55,096 nt of DNA from DATMNI01 sp035570275 (GTDB lineage Bacteria; Acidobacteriota; Terriglobia; Bryobacterales; Bryobacteraceae), in contig DATMNI010000274.1 of the NCBI GenBank assembly GCA_035570275.1, positions 1 to 55,096 of the forward strand, in the 5' to 3' direction. Both the position numbers and the translations under genes were made by a program. Below the pieces are notes generated by a model. It was not told the origin of the DNA. It searched no databases and worked only from the letters and a program-made list of their open reading frames with translations. Of the stretch, positions 33,743 through 42,087 are shown in pieces (position 1 is the first letter of the stretch; every line of letters starts with the position of its first letter).

Positions 33743-34021
33743 CTACCAATCCCCGAAAGGATTGAGAATCTTAGCCGGGAGGTATTGGACCGGCACGTCG
33801 GCGGTGTTCGAGAGGTTTATGGCCCTCGCCGCAGGGATGGCAACCAGCATTTCGTCGACGCTTTCACTGGCAATTTCTTTCGCCATGTCAACGAGCCGTT
33901 CCCGGTTTCGGGCAACCGGGAGGAAGTCGCCCATGAGCCGTGCCAAGAGACTGCCACACACCGCGCCGATCCCCAACACGGCCCGCCTAGTGAACGTGAG
34001 GCCCAAAGAGTGTTCGTTCAT
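33743..34021 (-). CDS. Small Tat-signal hypothetical protein
   Basis: 92 residues from ATG 34021 (MNEHSLGLTFTRRAVLGIGA). The TRRAVLG stretch with a following hydrophobic run VCGSLLARL resembles a twin-arginine signal. The mature part, VDMAKEIASESVDEMLVAIP, is helical. Family not recognised. It lies between the SDR gene (about 40 bases upstream) and the STAS gene on the same strand, suggesting one operon with the sigma-54 activator. The longer open frame to 34339 is arginine-rich shadow sequence inside the SDR gene and is rejected. Confidence 0.6.
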   Translation of the reverse strand: MNEHSLGLTFTRRAVLGIGAVCGSLLARLMGDFLPVARNRERLVDMAKEIASESVDEMLVAIPAARAINLSNTADVPVQYLPAKILNPFGDW

Positions 34022-34061
34022 ACGCCAGGTCCTATCTGGTATTGACAGCCGATGTGATTGG

Positions 34062-34850
34062 TCACGCCGCGTTGCGATAGCGCTCGGCGGCATGCGCCTG
34101 GCTGAAGTTCGGTAGCATGGCCTTGCGGGCAGCCTCGAAGGCAGTCCATTGACCGGCATCCGGTAGCGGGGGAATGGTGACCGTCTCGCGGCGGTCGAAT
34201 CCGGCAAGCGCGGCGTCGACGAGTTCATCAACTTCCATGACAGCCGGAAGCTTATCGACATCCTTGCCGGCGTGTCCCCAGATCTCGGTCCGCGTTGCCG
34301 CCGGCAGCACGGCCTGAATGTATACGCCCTTGGGCGCAAGCTCCGCGTGAAGACTCTGGCTCAAAAAGAGGATGAATGCCTTGGTCGCACCGTAGACGGT
34401 AGAGCCGTACTCTGGCGACAGCCCAACAACCGATCCGATGTTGACGATAGCGCCTTCGCCGGCTTGGGCGAATCGCGGCGCGACCGCACTGGCGAGACGC
34501 ACGGGCGCCATCGCGTTGAGGTTGACGATCCGCGCTACCTCGTCCGGGCTCTGGTCTACAAATCCCCCGGCCGGAGCGGTGCCCGCGTTGTTGACGAGAA
34601 CGCCGATGCGACGATCGTTGCGAAGCCGCGCCTCCACCTGCGCAAGGTCGCCCGGGTCGGTAAGGTCGGCTCGCAGGATATCGACGGCGACACCGGTTTC
34701 CCTGCGGAGACGGTCGGCCAGCGTCTCCATTCGAGCGCGGTCGCGCGCCACTAAGACTATATCGTGGCCGCGTTTGGCGAAGCGGTCGGCGTAGACGGCG
34801 CCAATTCCGGTGGAGGCTCCGGTAATCAGTACAGACGGTTTATTCGGCAT
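34062..34850 (-). CDS. Short-chain dehydrogenase/reductase (classical)
   Basis: NAD(P)-dependent oxidoreductase of unknown substrate; 262 residues. The nucleotide site SVLITGASTGIGAVYADRFA is at residue 6, NNAG at about 90, the active serine in GAIVNIGSVVGLSPEYG, and the catalytic Tyr/Lys in VYGATKAFILFLSQSLHAEL near 157. So the catalytic set is complete, unlike the SDR at 30661. It is the first gene of the minus-strand set that ends with the sigma-54 activator. A sigma-54-type promoter match lies 72 bases before its ATG. Confidence 0.92.
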   Translation of the reverse strand: MPNKPSVLITGASTGIGAVYADRFAKRGHDIVLVARDRARMETLADRLRRETGVAVDILRADLTDPGDLAQVEARLRNDRRIGVLVNNAGTAPAGGFVDQSPDEVARIVNLNAMAPVRLASAVAPRFAQAGEGAIVNIGSVVGLSPEYGSTVYGATKAFILFLSQSLHAELAPKGVYIQAVLPAATRTEIWGHAGKDVDKLPAVMEVDELVDAALAGFDRRETVTIPPLPDAGQWTAFEAARKAMLPNFSQAHAAERYRNAA

Positions 34851-34921
34851 GGGTTATTCTCCTTTTCGATCCCAATCATTGCCGGAATCGCGATTCCCAC
34901 GTTCCGGCAGCATTCTCAAGG

Positions 34922-34937
34922 TGCATCGCGGAGCCCA
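34922..34937 (-). promoter_or_regulatory. Candidate sigma-54 promoter of the SDR-to-activator operon
   Basis: The minus strand reads TGGGCTCCGCGATGCA: GG-N10-GC spacing, with TGG and TGCA ends matching the -24/-12 consensus. It lies 72 bases before the SDR ATG (34850), in the divergent gap to the MBL gene. If real, the activator gene would be in the same transcript and so autoactivate. Confidence 0.45.
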
Positions 34938-35079
34938 TTCGTAAACCGTTGCAGCGAAAGGGATTGATGCGCGGGCGCGATGCTGGCTCGTCAGCAAAAT
35001 GACGACGGTTCAGCAAACGCTGAATCGGCTATCGACCCCTCTGGGCCGTGACTTCCTTTCTTTTCAGTCCATTTTGCGT

Positions 35080-35095
35080 TGGCCGGTCACATGCC
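35080..35095 (+). promoter_or_regulatory. Candidate sigma-54 promoter of the MBL-fold gene
   Basis: TGGCCGGTCACATGCC has TGGC at -24 and TGC at -12 with GG-N10-GC spacing. It lies 52 bases before the MBL-fold ATG (35147), with a good GAAAGGAG ribosome site in between. Confidence 0.5.
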
Positions 35096-35146
35096 TTGTG
35101 GGTTACGTGGAAGTTGAAACGTAACATTGAGAAAGGAGAATGGATC

Positions 35147-36031
35147 ATGAGCAACCTCAGCTACGACGTGTTCGTCAACGACCCGCCGCCCCAGAGTGGC
35201 CTCCTTCCGAACGGAGAGCCGAAGAGGTTCTCTCCCGTCGCGAGCACGCTGATCTACGGGAGCGAGACTGCGGTCCTAACCGACCCTGCGTTCACGACTG
35301 ATCAGGCGCGGGCGCTTGGCGACTGGGTCGCCGCAAAAGGCCGGAAGCTTACTGACATCTTCATCACTCACGGTCACGGCGATCACTGGTTCGCCGCCGG
35401 ATTGTTGGCAGAACGGTTCGGGGCGAAAGTCGTCGCCACCGCGGGAACGATCGCGCAGATGCACGGCAACGTCGCTGCCCGCCCGTTTCTCTGGGACAAG
35501 GTGTTCCCAGGGATCCCGCCATCGCCTGTCACAGCGGTTACGGTCCCGGCCAACCGCTTCAGGCTCGAAGGACACGATCTTGTGATCGCCGAGGTTGGCC
35601 ACAGTGATAGCGCCGATACCAGCGTCCTTCACATCCCGGACCTCGGGCTGGTAGTCGGCGGAGATGTGATCTACAACGGCGCTCACATGTACCTCGGGGC
35701 GAGTGTGGCCGTCGGCGGCTTCGGGCCATGGCGGGACGCGATCGACAAGGTGGAAGCCCTTAGGCCCCGCCATATCGTCGCCGGTCACCAGAACAGGCAC
35801 CTCGACGACGACGCCAAGCGGATGATCGCGGAGACCCGGCAATACCTCGACGACGCCGACCAGCTCCTGCAGACCGAGAAGGCCGCCGTCGACTTCTTCA
35901 ACGCCAAGATCAAGAGGTACCCGAACCACCTGGGGCGGACAGTGTTGTGGGCCGGCGCGAGTGTAATCTACGGCGCGCGCGAGCACCCCGGAGAGGACGT
36001 CGGCACGATCACGGTTAACGCTTGGCTGTGA
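35147..36031 (+). CDS. MBL-fold metallo-hydrolase
   Basis: Metallo-beta-lactamase-fold hydrolase, 294 residues, no signal peptide. The metal motif is FITHGHGDHWFAAGLLAERF near residue 83 (H-x-H-x-D-H); further ligands are likely in VGHSDSADTSVLHI, the aspartate of VVGGDVIYNGAH, and HIVAGHQNR near 205. The substrate cannot be told; non-lactam members are common. It is the only plus-strand gene with a sigma-54 promoter match in the divergent gap with the SDR. A truncated remnant of another MBL gene follows at 36063. Confidence 0.92.
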   Translation: MSNLSYDVFVNDPPPQSGLLPNGEPKRFSPVASTLIYGSETAVLTDPAFTTDQARALGDWVAAKGRKLTDIFITHGHGDHWFAAGLLAERFGAKVVATAGTIAQMHGNVAARPFLWDKVFPGIPPSPVTAVTVPANRFRLEGHDLVIAEVGHSDSADTSVLHIPDLGLVVGGDVIYNGAHMYLGASVAVGGFGPWRDAIDKVEALRPRHIVAGHQNRHLDDDAKRMIAETRQYLDDADQLLQTEKAAVDFFNAKIKRYPNHLGRTVLWAGASVIYGAREHPGEDVGTITVNAWL

Positions 36032-36062
36032 ACTTCGAGCACCAGGAACAGAAAAAACATAT

Positions 36063-36288
36063 ATGCCGAACCTAAATTGGCAGCTCTTGACCAAGAAGCG
36101 GAGAAGCTCTACCCAAGGTATCCCGCCAGGCAAGGAAGATCTCGCTTGGGTTACCAACACGGTCACGCTCATTTCCGGTGAACGCGATGCGGTCCTGTTG
36201 CGTACGGCGCGACGCCGCCTACAACACAGTCTATGAAAGCATGGTAAAGGCGATACTTCGGCGCCACGCCAACGGGAAAAAGGCATGA
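36063..36288 (+). pseudogene. Second MBL-fold gene, internally deleted
   Basis: The frame from ATG 36063 reads MPNLNWQLLTKKR, then PPGKEDLAWVTNTVTLISGE and RDAVLL, the N-terminal strands of an MBL-fold protein. The next frame then gives YNTVYESMVKAILRRHANGK, like the C-terminal helix of such a protein, ending TGA at 36288. About 200 middle codons, including the HxHxDH site, are missing. It lies between the intact MBL gene and the serine hydrolase and accounts for most of that gap. Confidence 0.6.
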
Positions 36289-36298
36289 GGGCCAGACG

Positions 36299-37507
36299 AT
36301 GACTACCAACGAACTCAACAAGTCGCGCATCGCAGAGCTGCACATTGCGATGACCGCCTACGTCGAACGCGGCGATATTCCCGGCATCATCACGCTCATC
36401 GGTCGCAGCGATGAGATTCATGTGGATGCGATCGGTATGAAGACCGTCGATGGAAAAGAACCGATGCGTCGCGACACTATCTTCCGGATCGCCTCGATTA
36501 CAAAGCCAATCGCCGCGGCAGCAACCATGATTCTGGTCGACGACGGCAAATTCCGGCTCGACGATTCCGTCGAGCCGTGGTTACCCGAACTTGCGAATCG
36601 CAAGGTGCTCCGTCGCATCGACTCCCCACTCGACGAGACAGATGCCGCGCGCCGCTCGATTACCGTGCGAGATCTGCTTACGTCCACCTTCGGCTTCGGC
36701 AGTGTCATGGCGAGGTCCGGAACCTATTTTATTCAGCAACTCATCCGGGACGGACATCTCGGGGGCGATGGACCGCCGCGTCCCTTCCTAACGCCCGGCA
36801 CAGATGAATGGATGCGCAGATTGGGCGGGTTGCCCTTGATGTATCAGCCGGGCGAGCGTTGGCTCTACGACACCAGTTACGATGTAATGGGAGTCTTAAT
36901 CGCGCGTGCCTCTGGGAAATCGTTTGAGACCTTCTTGCGCCAGCGCTTGTTCGATCCACTCGGCATGAAGGACACGGCATTCAGTGTTCCCGCGTCAAAG
37001 CTCGATCGATTGGCGGGCATCTATCAGTTCAATCGCGAAAGTAAGAAGCTTGAGGCGTTCGATAGCCTCGAGAACAGTGAATACAGCCGTCCGCCGGCAT
37101 TTGAATCAGGCGCCGGTGGTCTGGTATCGACGGTCGACGACTATTACGCGTTCTTTCGAATGATATTGAACAAGGGTGTGTGGGGTCGAGAGCGATTGTT
37201 AGCGCAGGCTTCCGTCGAATCGATGACGAGCGCTCAACTCACGCCTCAGCAAAGGATAGGCGCGGAAATATTCTTCGGGAATCATAGCAGTTGGGGCTTC
37301 GGCATGAGCGTCAACATCCAACCTGATCAGCCCTGGCATGTGCCCGGACGATTTGGCTGGGATGGCGGCTTTGGCACCTCGGCGTACTCGGATCCGAAGA
37401 ATGACTTCATCGGCATCCTGCTGACGCAACGCTTGACGGATTCATCAGAACCACCGTCAGTGTTCGACGATTTCTGGTCGCATGCGTATCGCTCGCTCGA
37501 AGCCTGA
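36299..37507 (+). CDS. Serine hydrolase, class C beta-lactamase-like
   Basis: 402 residues. The catalytic Ser-x-x-Lys is in FRIASITKPIAAAATMILVD near residue 65. The tyrosine motif YDTSYDVMG is near 190, followed by the family phrase SFETFLRQRLFDPLGMKDTA. The third element (HxG-like) is probably WDGGFGTSAY near the C-terminus. No signal peptide is obvious, so it is likely a cytosolic esterase or peptidase relative rather than a resistance lactamase. It starts 11 bases after the MBL remnant. Its own promoter was not recognised. Confidence 0.88.
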   Translation: MTTNELNKSRIAELHIAMTAYVERGDIPGIITLIGRSDEIHVDAIGMKTVDGKEPMRRDTIFRIASITKPIAAAATMILVDDGKFRLDDSVEPWLPELANRKVLRRIDSPLDETDAARRSITVRDLLTSTFGFGSVMARSGTYFIQQLIRDGHLGGDGPPRPFLTPGTDEWMRRLGGLPLMYQPGERWLYDTSYDVMGVLIARASGKSFETFLRQRLFDPLGMKDTAFSVPASKLDRLAGIYQFNRESKKLEAFDSLENSEYSRPPAFESGAGGLVSTVDDYYAFFRMILNKGVWGRERLLAQASVESMTSAQLTPQQRIGAEIFFGNHSSWGFGMSVNIQPDQPWHVPGRFGWDGGFGTSAYSDPKNDFIGILLTQRLTDSSEPPSVFDDFWSHAYRSLEA

Positions 37508-37701
37508 AGAATGACGAGCCACATTCACACGGCCAGCGATACCGCTTTCCGCTTCGCAAGCGTCGAACGACTTCGCGATGGTAGTGGGTTCGGTCTCTTC
37601 GCTTGCGGCATTATGGCCTTATCGCGAACTCCTAGAGGCTTTCGTTTCCTGAAAGGGCTTCCTGCCGAAGCGCCCGGGACTGTCCCCGAACACAAGGGGA
37701 C

Positions 37702-37950
37702 GGCCGGCCGCGGATCACCGAGGAGTTGCGCCGGCAAGGCTGGACGGTGAACGCCAAGCGGGTTTCGCCGTCTGTTCCGGGAAGATAATCTGCTCTGCAT
37801 CCGGAAGCGGAAATTCGTGGTGACCACCGACTCCAACCACGGCCGCAAGGTCTACCCGAATCTGGCTGGTCAGATGGCGCTGACGGGAGGGGCCAACTGT
37901 GGGTGGCTGACATCACTTACATCCGGCTGCAGGAGGAATTCGTCTTCCAT
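37702..37950 (+). pseudogene. IS3-type transposase (OrfB) remnant
   Basis: Three frames in turn give PRITEELRRQGWTVNAKRV, then RLFREDNLLCIRKRKFVVTT, then QLWVADITYIRLQEEFVF, which are successive segments of IS3-family OrfB, including the first aspartate of the DDE site (WVADITY). At least two frameshifts are needed. Similarity stops at about 37950 before the second and third catalytic residues. No inverted ends were identified. The 37511-37700 stretch before it holds no recognisable gene. Confidence 0.8.
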
Positions 37951-37965
37951 TCTATGGGACCCAGC

Positions 37966-38445
37966 TCAGTCCCAATCCAGTGGACCGAACAGGCGGTTCC
38001 AGAAAGCAGCATAGTAAGGCGATGTCAGAAAGTGGCACAAGCCGCCAAGAAGGATAACAGCAAGGAAAAACGGTTTCAGATCAACGGTGGCGGGCTCCGA
38101 TTGCGCCACAACCGGCAACTCAACGACACCACTACCAGCGGGATTTGGCCCGTTGTTCGGGGGCTCGAACTCAGCCGACGCGCATAAGCATTCTAAGGTA
38201 TACACTTCGGCTGGTAGATGTGAAATTAAGAAACCACTCTCGTCACTCGGAACGGCCATGCCGGCCGACAGCACGTCGCTTCCGAACATCGAACCCTCAT
38301 CCTCTAGAACAGCCGCGCCGACGGTCAGCGGATAGGTCTTCGGAGACGAGGGACTACCCACCATGTTTGCCAAGGTCGCTATAGGCCAGACGAGGGCCGT
38401 GAAGCAGATTACGAGCACAGCGCGCGCTATAGGACAGAGCTCCAT
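37966..38445 (-). CDS. Exported or membrane hypothetical protein, 159 residues
   Basis: Family not recognised. It has an N-terminal hydrophobic segment (ARAVLVICFTALVWPIATLA) suggesting signal peptide or anchor, a middle soluble part with a CLCA pair, and a C-terminal hydrophobic run FFLAVILLGGLCHFLTSPYY suggesting a membrane anchor. The middle SGFLISHLPAEVYTLECLCA looks like a carboxypeptidase-regulatory-like strand pair. It ends 16 bases from the IS3 remnant, so the C-terminus may have been altered by insertion. The gap 38446-38655 holds nothing recognisable. Confidence 0.5.
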   Translation of the reverse strand: MELCPIARAVLVICFTALVWPIATLANMVGSPSSPKTYPLTVGAAVLEDEGSMFGSDVLSAGMAVPSDESGFLISHLPAEVYTLECLCASAEFEPPNNGPNPAGSGVVELPVVAQSEPATVDLKPFFLAVILLGGLCHFLTSPYYAAFWNRLFGPLDWD

Positions 38446-38655
38446 GAGGATGATGGAAAAGCAAGTCGAGGACCATGCGGCAAAATGGCGGAAAGGAAGG
38501 ACATGAGGGATGGGCGATTGCGAGGTACGACCGAAAACGTTTCCTTTGGTGCAATTCTTTTGGGTTTGTTACCGGTAGAGGATAGCCCCTCCCCATCCAG
38601 CAAAAGGCAAAGGGCCCACTCGGGCCCACCCTGAACGAACGGTTCGCTGTCATCG

Positions 38656-39114
38656 TCAGTCACGAACGGTTGTATGCATTTGCGATGTAAGCTCAGGGCC
38701 GCTCTGGTGCGCCATGGAGCGGCTCTCGCCGAACTGTGTTAGTTTGACCTCAGCGGGTGCTCGCCAGATGTCCAGTCGGCTTTGCTGTATCCGCACACGA
38801 TGGCCCTCAGGGGAAAACACGTACAGCAGATCGAGCAACGCGTCCTCTTGGGGACAGGCGCGGAGTACTGATACGATGCAAGAGGCCAGATCCTTCGAGC
38901 AAACACATTCAGTCTCGCTGAGGACATCGTCCTGTTCATGCTGCCACGCGAATTCGATCTCAACCGGCTCGTCTTCCTCTGAAAACCAGGCCCCGCTAAT
39001 GAGGGTGAAAGTGCGCACGTCACCGTCAGCCGGAATAGCGGCACGTAAAGTATCGTTCCCTCTCGATAGCAGCAAGGCTCTCAGGACCGTTCCGTCGGGA
39101 TAGTTGATTGTCAT
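38656..39114 (-). CDS. Hypothetical protein, 152 residues
   Basis: Not recognised as a named family. The protein starts MTINYPDGTVLRALLLSRGN and continues DTLRAAIPADGDVRTFTLIS, which gives a beta-rich soluble domain, then EIEFAWQHEQD and a helical part with cysteines (SETECVCSKDLASCIVSVLR). The start is the first in-frame ATG, preceded by no strong ribosome site. It is an isolated gene between decayed sequences and may itself be a survivor of a larger lost block. Confidence 0.5.
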   Translation of the reverse strand: MTINYPDGTVLRALLLSRGNDTLRAAIPADGDVRTFTLISGAWFSEEDEPVEIEFAWQHEQDDVLSETECVCSKDLASCIVSVLRACPQEDALLDLLYVFSPEGHRVRIQQSRLDIWRAPAEVKLTQFGESRSMAHQSGPELTSQMHTTVRD

Positions 39115-39474
39115 CTGTTGTCATTCCTAGCTAAGCTAGGGGATATGCCCAGCGCCCAGGCGAGTCCTGGTTCCACCGTATTAAATTGGCGGCTAAGCTA
39201 GCTGATAACCTTATAACAACAGGTTACACAGCTCTGCCTACAAGAATCAATGGTCCGGTCATTAAGTTTGTACCATAGCAGTGGAGCGTAGTACTAAGGA
39301 CTGTGCGAGGGTGTTGTGTTTTGATAGTCTCCAGTTTCCCTCAAGATCTAGGTCGGGATCCCAGCCGAGTTCAGCAAGGCAGCAGGGTCTGGGATTGCCC
39401 AGGTTTTCGGCGGTCCGATCCCTGCAAAATCGTCGCCGCCAGGTCCGGCCCGCCGGTGGTGGTGACAGGAGAGC
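39115..39474. other. Gene-poor gap with a short palindrome
   Basis: No gene was found in these 360 bases. They contain a near-perfect palindrome CCTAGCTAAGCTAGG at 39126-39140 and a related GGCTAAGCTAGCTG at about 39191. The region is richer in A and T than its surroundings. It could hold regulatory sites for the gene at 39114 or be a remnant of mobile DNA. Confidence 0.4.
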
Positions 39475-39597
39475 GGCCGCATCTTCCTCGACGAGATGGG
39501 GATTGCGCCGGTCGAATTCGCGCGCTTCCGCCAGGCGAAGATCATCGCCTGCGGCACCTGTTGCGATACTCTCACCGTGGTGATTTCGCAGTTGGGG
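39475..39597 (+). pseudogene. GlmS-like fragment
   Basis: The stretch reads GRIFLDEMGIAPVEFARFRQ then AKIIACGT, which resembles the start of the isomerase (SIS) part of glucosamine-6-phosphate synthase. It is followed, apparently after a deletion, by TVVISQLG, similar to the next conserved strand. No flanking parts of the gene are present. The whole lies inside an overlapping longer open frame with no other similarity. The call rests on short matches. Confidence 0.4.
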
Positions 39598-39678
39598 TTT
39601 GTCGCGAAGGGGGTTTGGCGCGAAGGGGTTTCGTTGGAAGAACGATTACGTTTTCCGGCGTTAATCGCCGCGTCAGCG

Positions 39679-41016
39679 TTAAGTCCCCGGTAATACGGGA
39701 ACCCGCACTTCAATTAGAACACCCTGCCCGCGATCGCCGTGGACCGAGACGTCGCCGCCGGCGCTGCGCGCGCGGGCGCGCATCCCGATCATCCCCATGC
39801 CCCGGCTTTTGCCGGGCGTGCTCGTGGCGGGCATGCTCTCGGTGGGGCTGCTCTTGATTGGGGTGGCCGCCAGGCCCCGCCCGTCGTCCTGAATGGAGAG
39901 CTGAACTTCGCTGCCGGCAGACGTGAGCTTCATGTGAACGTGTTTGGCGCCGGAGTGGCGGGCCACATTGGTGAGGGCCTCCTGCGCGATGCGGAAGAGA
40001 TGCGTTTCGGTTTCATCGGCCAGCCGGCCCTGCAGATTGGACTCCACCTGGACCTCCACCCCGGTGCGCGCGGAGAAGCCTTCGGCCAGCCACCGCAGGC
40101 CGGCTTCCAGGCCGAAATCGTCCAGAATGGTAGGGCGGAGCAACTGCGACATCTGGCGCACGTTGCCGATGGCTTCATCCACCAGGTGCACCGAATCGGC
40201 CAGGCGCGCGCCGGTGTCGCCGCCCGGAAGTTGCAGCGCGGTCAGGTTCGTCTTCACGGCGGTCAACGACTGGCCCAGCTCATCGTGCAGCTCATGCGAG
40301 AACCGGCGGGCCGTGGCCTCCTGGTCCTCCTGCATGTGCCAGGAGACGCGGCTCAACTCGGCGGTTTGCCACTCCAACTGGCGGATAAGTTGCGCCACCA
40401 GGCGGACGGTGAACACGGCAAAGATCAGGGCGAGCAGGATGGCGGCAGCGGCGAAAACCTCCGAGACCTGGTAGAGCCGCGAACTGCGCCGGTCAATCTG
40501 CGCCTGCGCCGCGTTCACCTTGCGATATTCGGCTTCCAGCAACCGGGCCACCACGGAGGTGAAGGCGCCGTGATAGCGGAATAGGTCGATGGAGGAAAAC
40601 GTCTCCGGGTCGTCGGCCGAAAGCAGGCGGCGGGCTTCGTCCGAGAAATCCGTGGAGCTCCGCTGCAGCCGCGCCCACAGATCGCGCTCGGCCGTCTGGG
40701 CGCCTTCCGCGGAAATGTGTGCGATATCGCGGCCGGCCTCCGCCAACTGGCTCATGATGTGGTCGTAGTCCACCGTATCCGGGTCGCGTGCCAGCACCGA
40801 AAAGACTTCGCTGAGCGTGGTTTGCTGGCTATGTAATTCGTCGATCAAGCGGCTGGTGACCGATTGCTCCTTGACGATGCTGGCGGCGTTCCGTTGAATG
40901 GACTGAATATTACGCACGCCGACGATGGAGGCCGCCAACAGCAGCACGATCACCAGGCTAAACCCGGTGATCAGAACCCGGAAGATGCTTTGTTGGGTAA
41001 TTCGCCGCGGCAGCAT
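39679..41016 (-). CDS. NarX-type sensor histidine kinase
   Basis: 445 residues. An N-terminal helix (VLITGFSLVIVLLLAASIVG) and a second near residue 195 (EVFAAAAILLALIFAVFTVR) flank a helical periplasmic sensor domain. The cytoplasmic part has the HisKA_3 phosphorylation motif SHELHDELGQSLTAVKTNLT near residue 240, then an ATPase domain with EALTNVARHS and QDDGRGL. ATG 41016 with GGAG 6 bases upstream is preferred over ATG 41061. No LuxR-type response regulator gene is adjacent, so it is an orphan in this window. The sensed signal is unknown. Confidence 0.92.
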   Translation of the reverse strand: MLPRRITQQSIFRVLITGFSLVIVLLLAASIVGVRNIQSIQRNAASIVKEQSVTSRLIDELHSQQTTLSEVFSVLARDPDTVDYDHIMSQLAEAGRDIAHISAEGAQTAERDLWARLQRSSTDFSDEARRLLSADDPETFSSIDLFRYHGAFTSVVARLLEAEYRKVNAAQAQIDRRSSRLYQVSEVFAAAAILLALIFAVFTVRLVAQLIRQLEWQTAELSRVSWHMQEDQEATARRFSHELHDELGQSLTAVKTNLTALQLPGGDTGARLADSVHLVDEAIGNVRQMSQLLRPTILDDFGLEAGLRWLAEGFSARTGVEVQVESNLQGRLADETETHLFRIAQEALTNVARHSGAKHVHMKLTSAGSEVQLSIQDDGRGLAATPIKSSPTESMPATSTPGKSRGMGMIGMRARARSAGGDVSVHGDRGQGVLIEVRVPVLPGT

Positions 41017-41243
41017 CGCGACTCCAGTATCGCGCGGCGTTGGCCCGGCCCACATCCCCATCGTGGGCTAATTGAAAGACTAAAGAGGGCTAATTGGAGG
41101 GCGAAGGAGGCTAAGGAACGTTAACCGGCATTGCCCCGATTTGGGGTGCCGGATTAGCCCGCGCAGGCTATCGTGTTTAACGCGGTGCTGGCGCAGTATG
41201 GAATAGTGAGCGGGCGGAATGGCCCGCAAGGAGAAAAGGAACC

Positions 41244-41432
41244 ATGAAAACGACTTTGCTTGCGATCGCGTTGGCCGCTGCCACGATGCCTCTGACTTTC
41301 GCCCAGACCACACCCACGCCGGCGTCCGCGCAGAATCCGCCGGCCAAGACCGCCACCAAAAAGGCGCCCAAGCACGTGAAAAAGCCGGCGAAGAAGACTC
41401 CCGCCAGCGCACCGGCGCCCCAGGCCAAGTAA
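41244..41432 (+). CDS. Small exported lysine/proline/alanine-rich protein
   Basis: 62 residues. Signal peptide MKTTLLAIALAAATMPLTFA, cleaved probably before QTTPT, leaving a 42-residue mature peptide almost entirely of Ala, Pro, Thr and Lys (AKTATKKAPKHVKKPAKKTP). An AAGGAG-AAAAGGAACC ribosome site precedes the ATG and a terminator follows, so it is a genuine single-gene transcription unit. Basic composition suggests binding to polyanions such as cell-surface polysaccharide or DNA; that is only inference. Confidence 0.75.
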   Translation: MKTTLLAIALAAATMPLTFAQTTPTPASAQNPPAKTATKKAPKHVKKPAKKTPASAPAPQAK

Positions 41433-41457
41433 GATCCACATAGCGGAACAGAGAAAA

Positions 41458-41493
41458 CCCCGCCGCCTGAAGAGGGCCGACGGGGCTTTTTTT
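41458..41493 (+). terminator. Rho-independent terminator
   Basis: An imperfect stem (CCCCGCCGCC paired with GGGCCGACGGGG) is followed by seven T residues at 41487-41493, about 25 bases after the stop of the small lysine-rich gene. Confidence 0.75.
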
Positions 41494-41520
41494 GGCGCCT
41501 GCTTCTAACGTCGCGGCTAC

Positions 41521-41620
41521 TCCGTTCCGAGCCGCGCTACTCCGTTCTGAGCCGCCCTACTCCGTTCTGAGCCGCGCTATTCCGTTCTGAGCCGCCCTAC
41601 TCCGTTCTGAGCCGCGCACG
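41521..41620. repeat. Five 20-base tandem repeats
   Basis: Five contiguous 20-base units of TCCGTTCTGAGCCGCGCTAC type with one or two changes each. They lie right after the terminator. Variation alternates between GCCGCG and GCCGCC, so pairs of units (40 bases) may be the ancestral period. No open frame is conserved across them. Confidence 0.85.
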
Positions 41621-41624
41621 TCAG

Positions 41625-41990
41625 CAAGCGTCGACTGTCACATCTGATCTGCCATTGCCGGCCTCTCGTATCCGGAGATTGAGGCTATCCGCGATACAAA
41701 GGTTACCGGCAGAATCGACTGCCACTCCAAGGGGTCCGTTGAGAGCTGCGCTCGTCGCCGGGCCCCCTCGCGGGAATAACCGCCTGAACCGCCTTTCCCC
41801 GCGATGTGGAGATTGTGCCATTTGGTGCGACCTTGCGGATCACTTCAGTTCAGAATCCGCAATGTACAGGTTTCCAGCACCGCCACGCCCAAGCGGCGGA
41901 CAGAGAGGCTTTAATCGCCGGGCCGCTGTCGCCGTTGCCCGAAGTCGGAGTATCCCCCCGGGCCACCGTACTGATCGCGTACCCCTGCGC
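41625..41990 (-). pseudogene. NHL-repeat protein remnant
   Basis: The minus strand has scattered NHL-repeat text in more than one frame: ISTVARGDTPTSGNGDSGPA near 41985, then GPLGVAVDSAGNLCIADSLN and LRIREAG near 41700. These match the repeat unit (ISTVAG, GDGGPAT, GVAVDSAGNLYIADS) of the intact NHL protein at 50868-53375. Several stops and frameshifts break it. Adjacent tandem repeats and MNT remnant suggest a decayed locus. Confidence 0.65.
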
Positions 41991-42087
41991 CTCGCACCTG
42001 ATTGGATCGAGCAAAGCAGTCATTCCGATCAGACCGATATATGCCACCGCGTTCGAGGACCTTGCCTGAGTGAAAGGGTATGGCAAA

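Noticed and set aside
34022..34339. N-terminal extension of the small Tat-signal protein to 34339
   Set aside because: It overlaps the SDR gene in another frame and is arginine/proline-rich; the signal-like start at 34021 is better.
37511..37750. 79-codon plus-strand frame after the serine hydrolase
   Set aside because: No recognisable text in its first part; the end overlaps the IS3 remnant in a different frame.
39303..39857. 184-codon plus-strand frame near 39.3-39.9 kb
   Set aside because: Arginine/serine-rich and partly antisense to the histidine kinase; only the short GlmS-like piece in another frame has family text.
41521..41620. Tandem repeats as a possible CRISPR array
   Set aside because: The units are contiguous with no spacers, and no cas gene is present.
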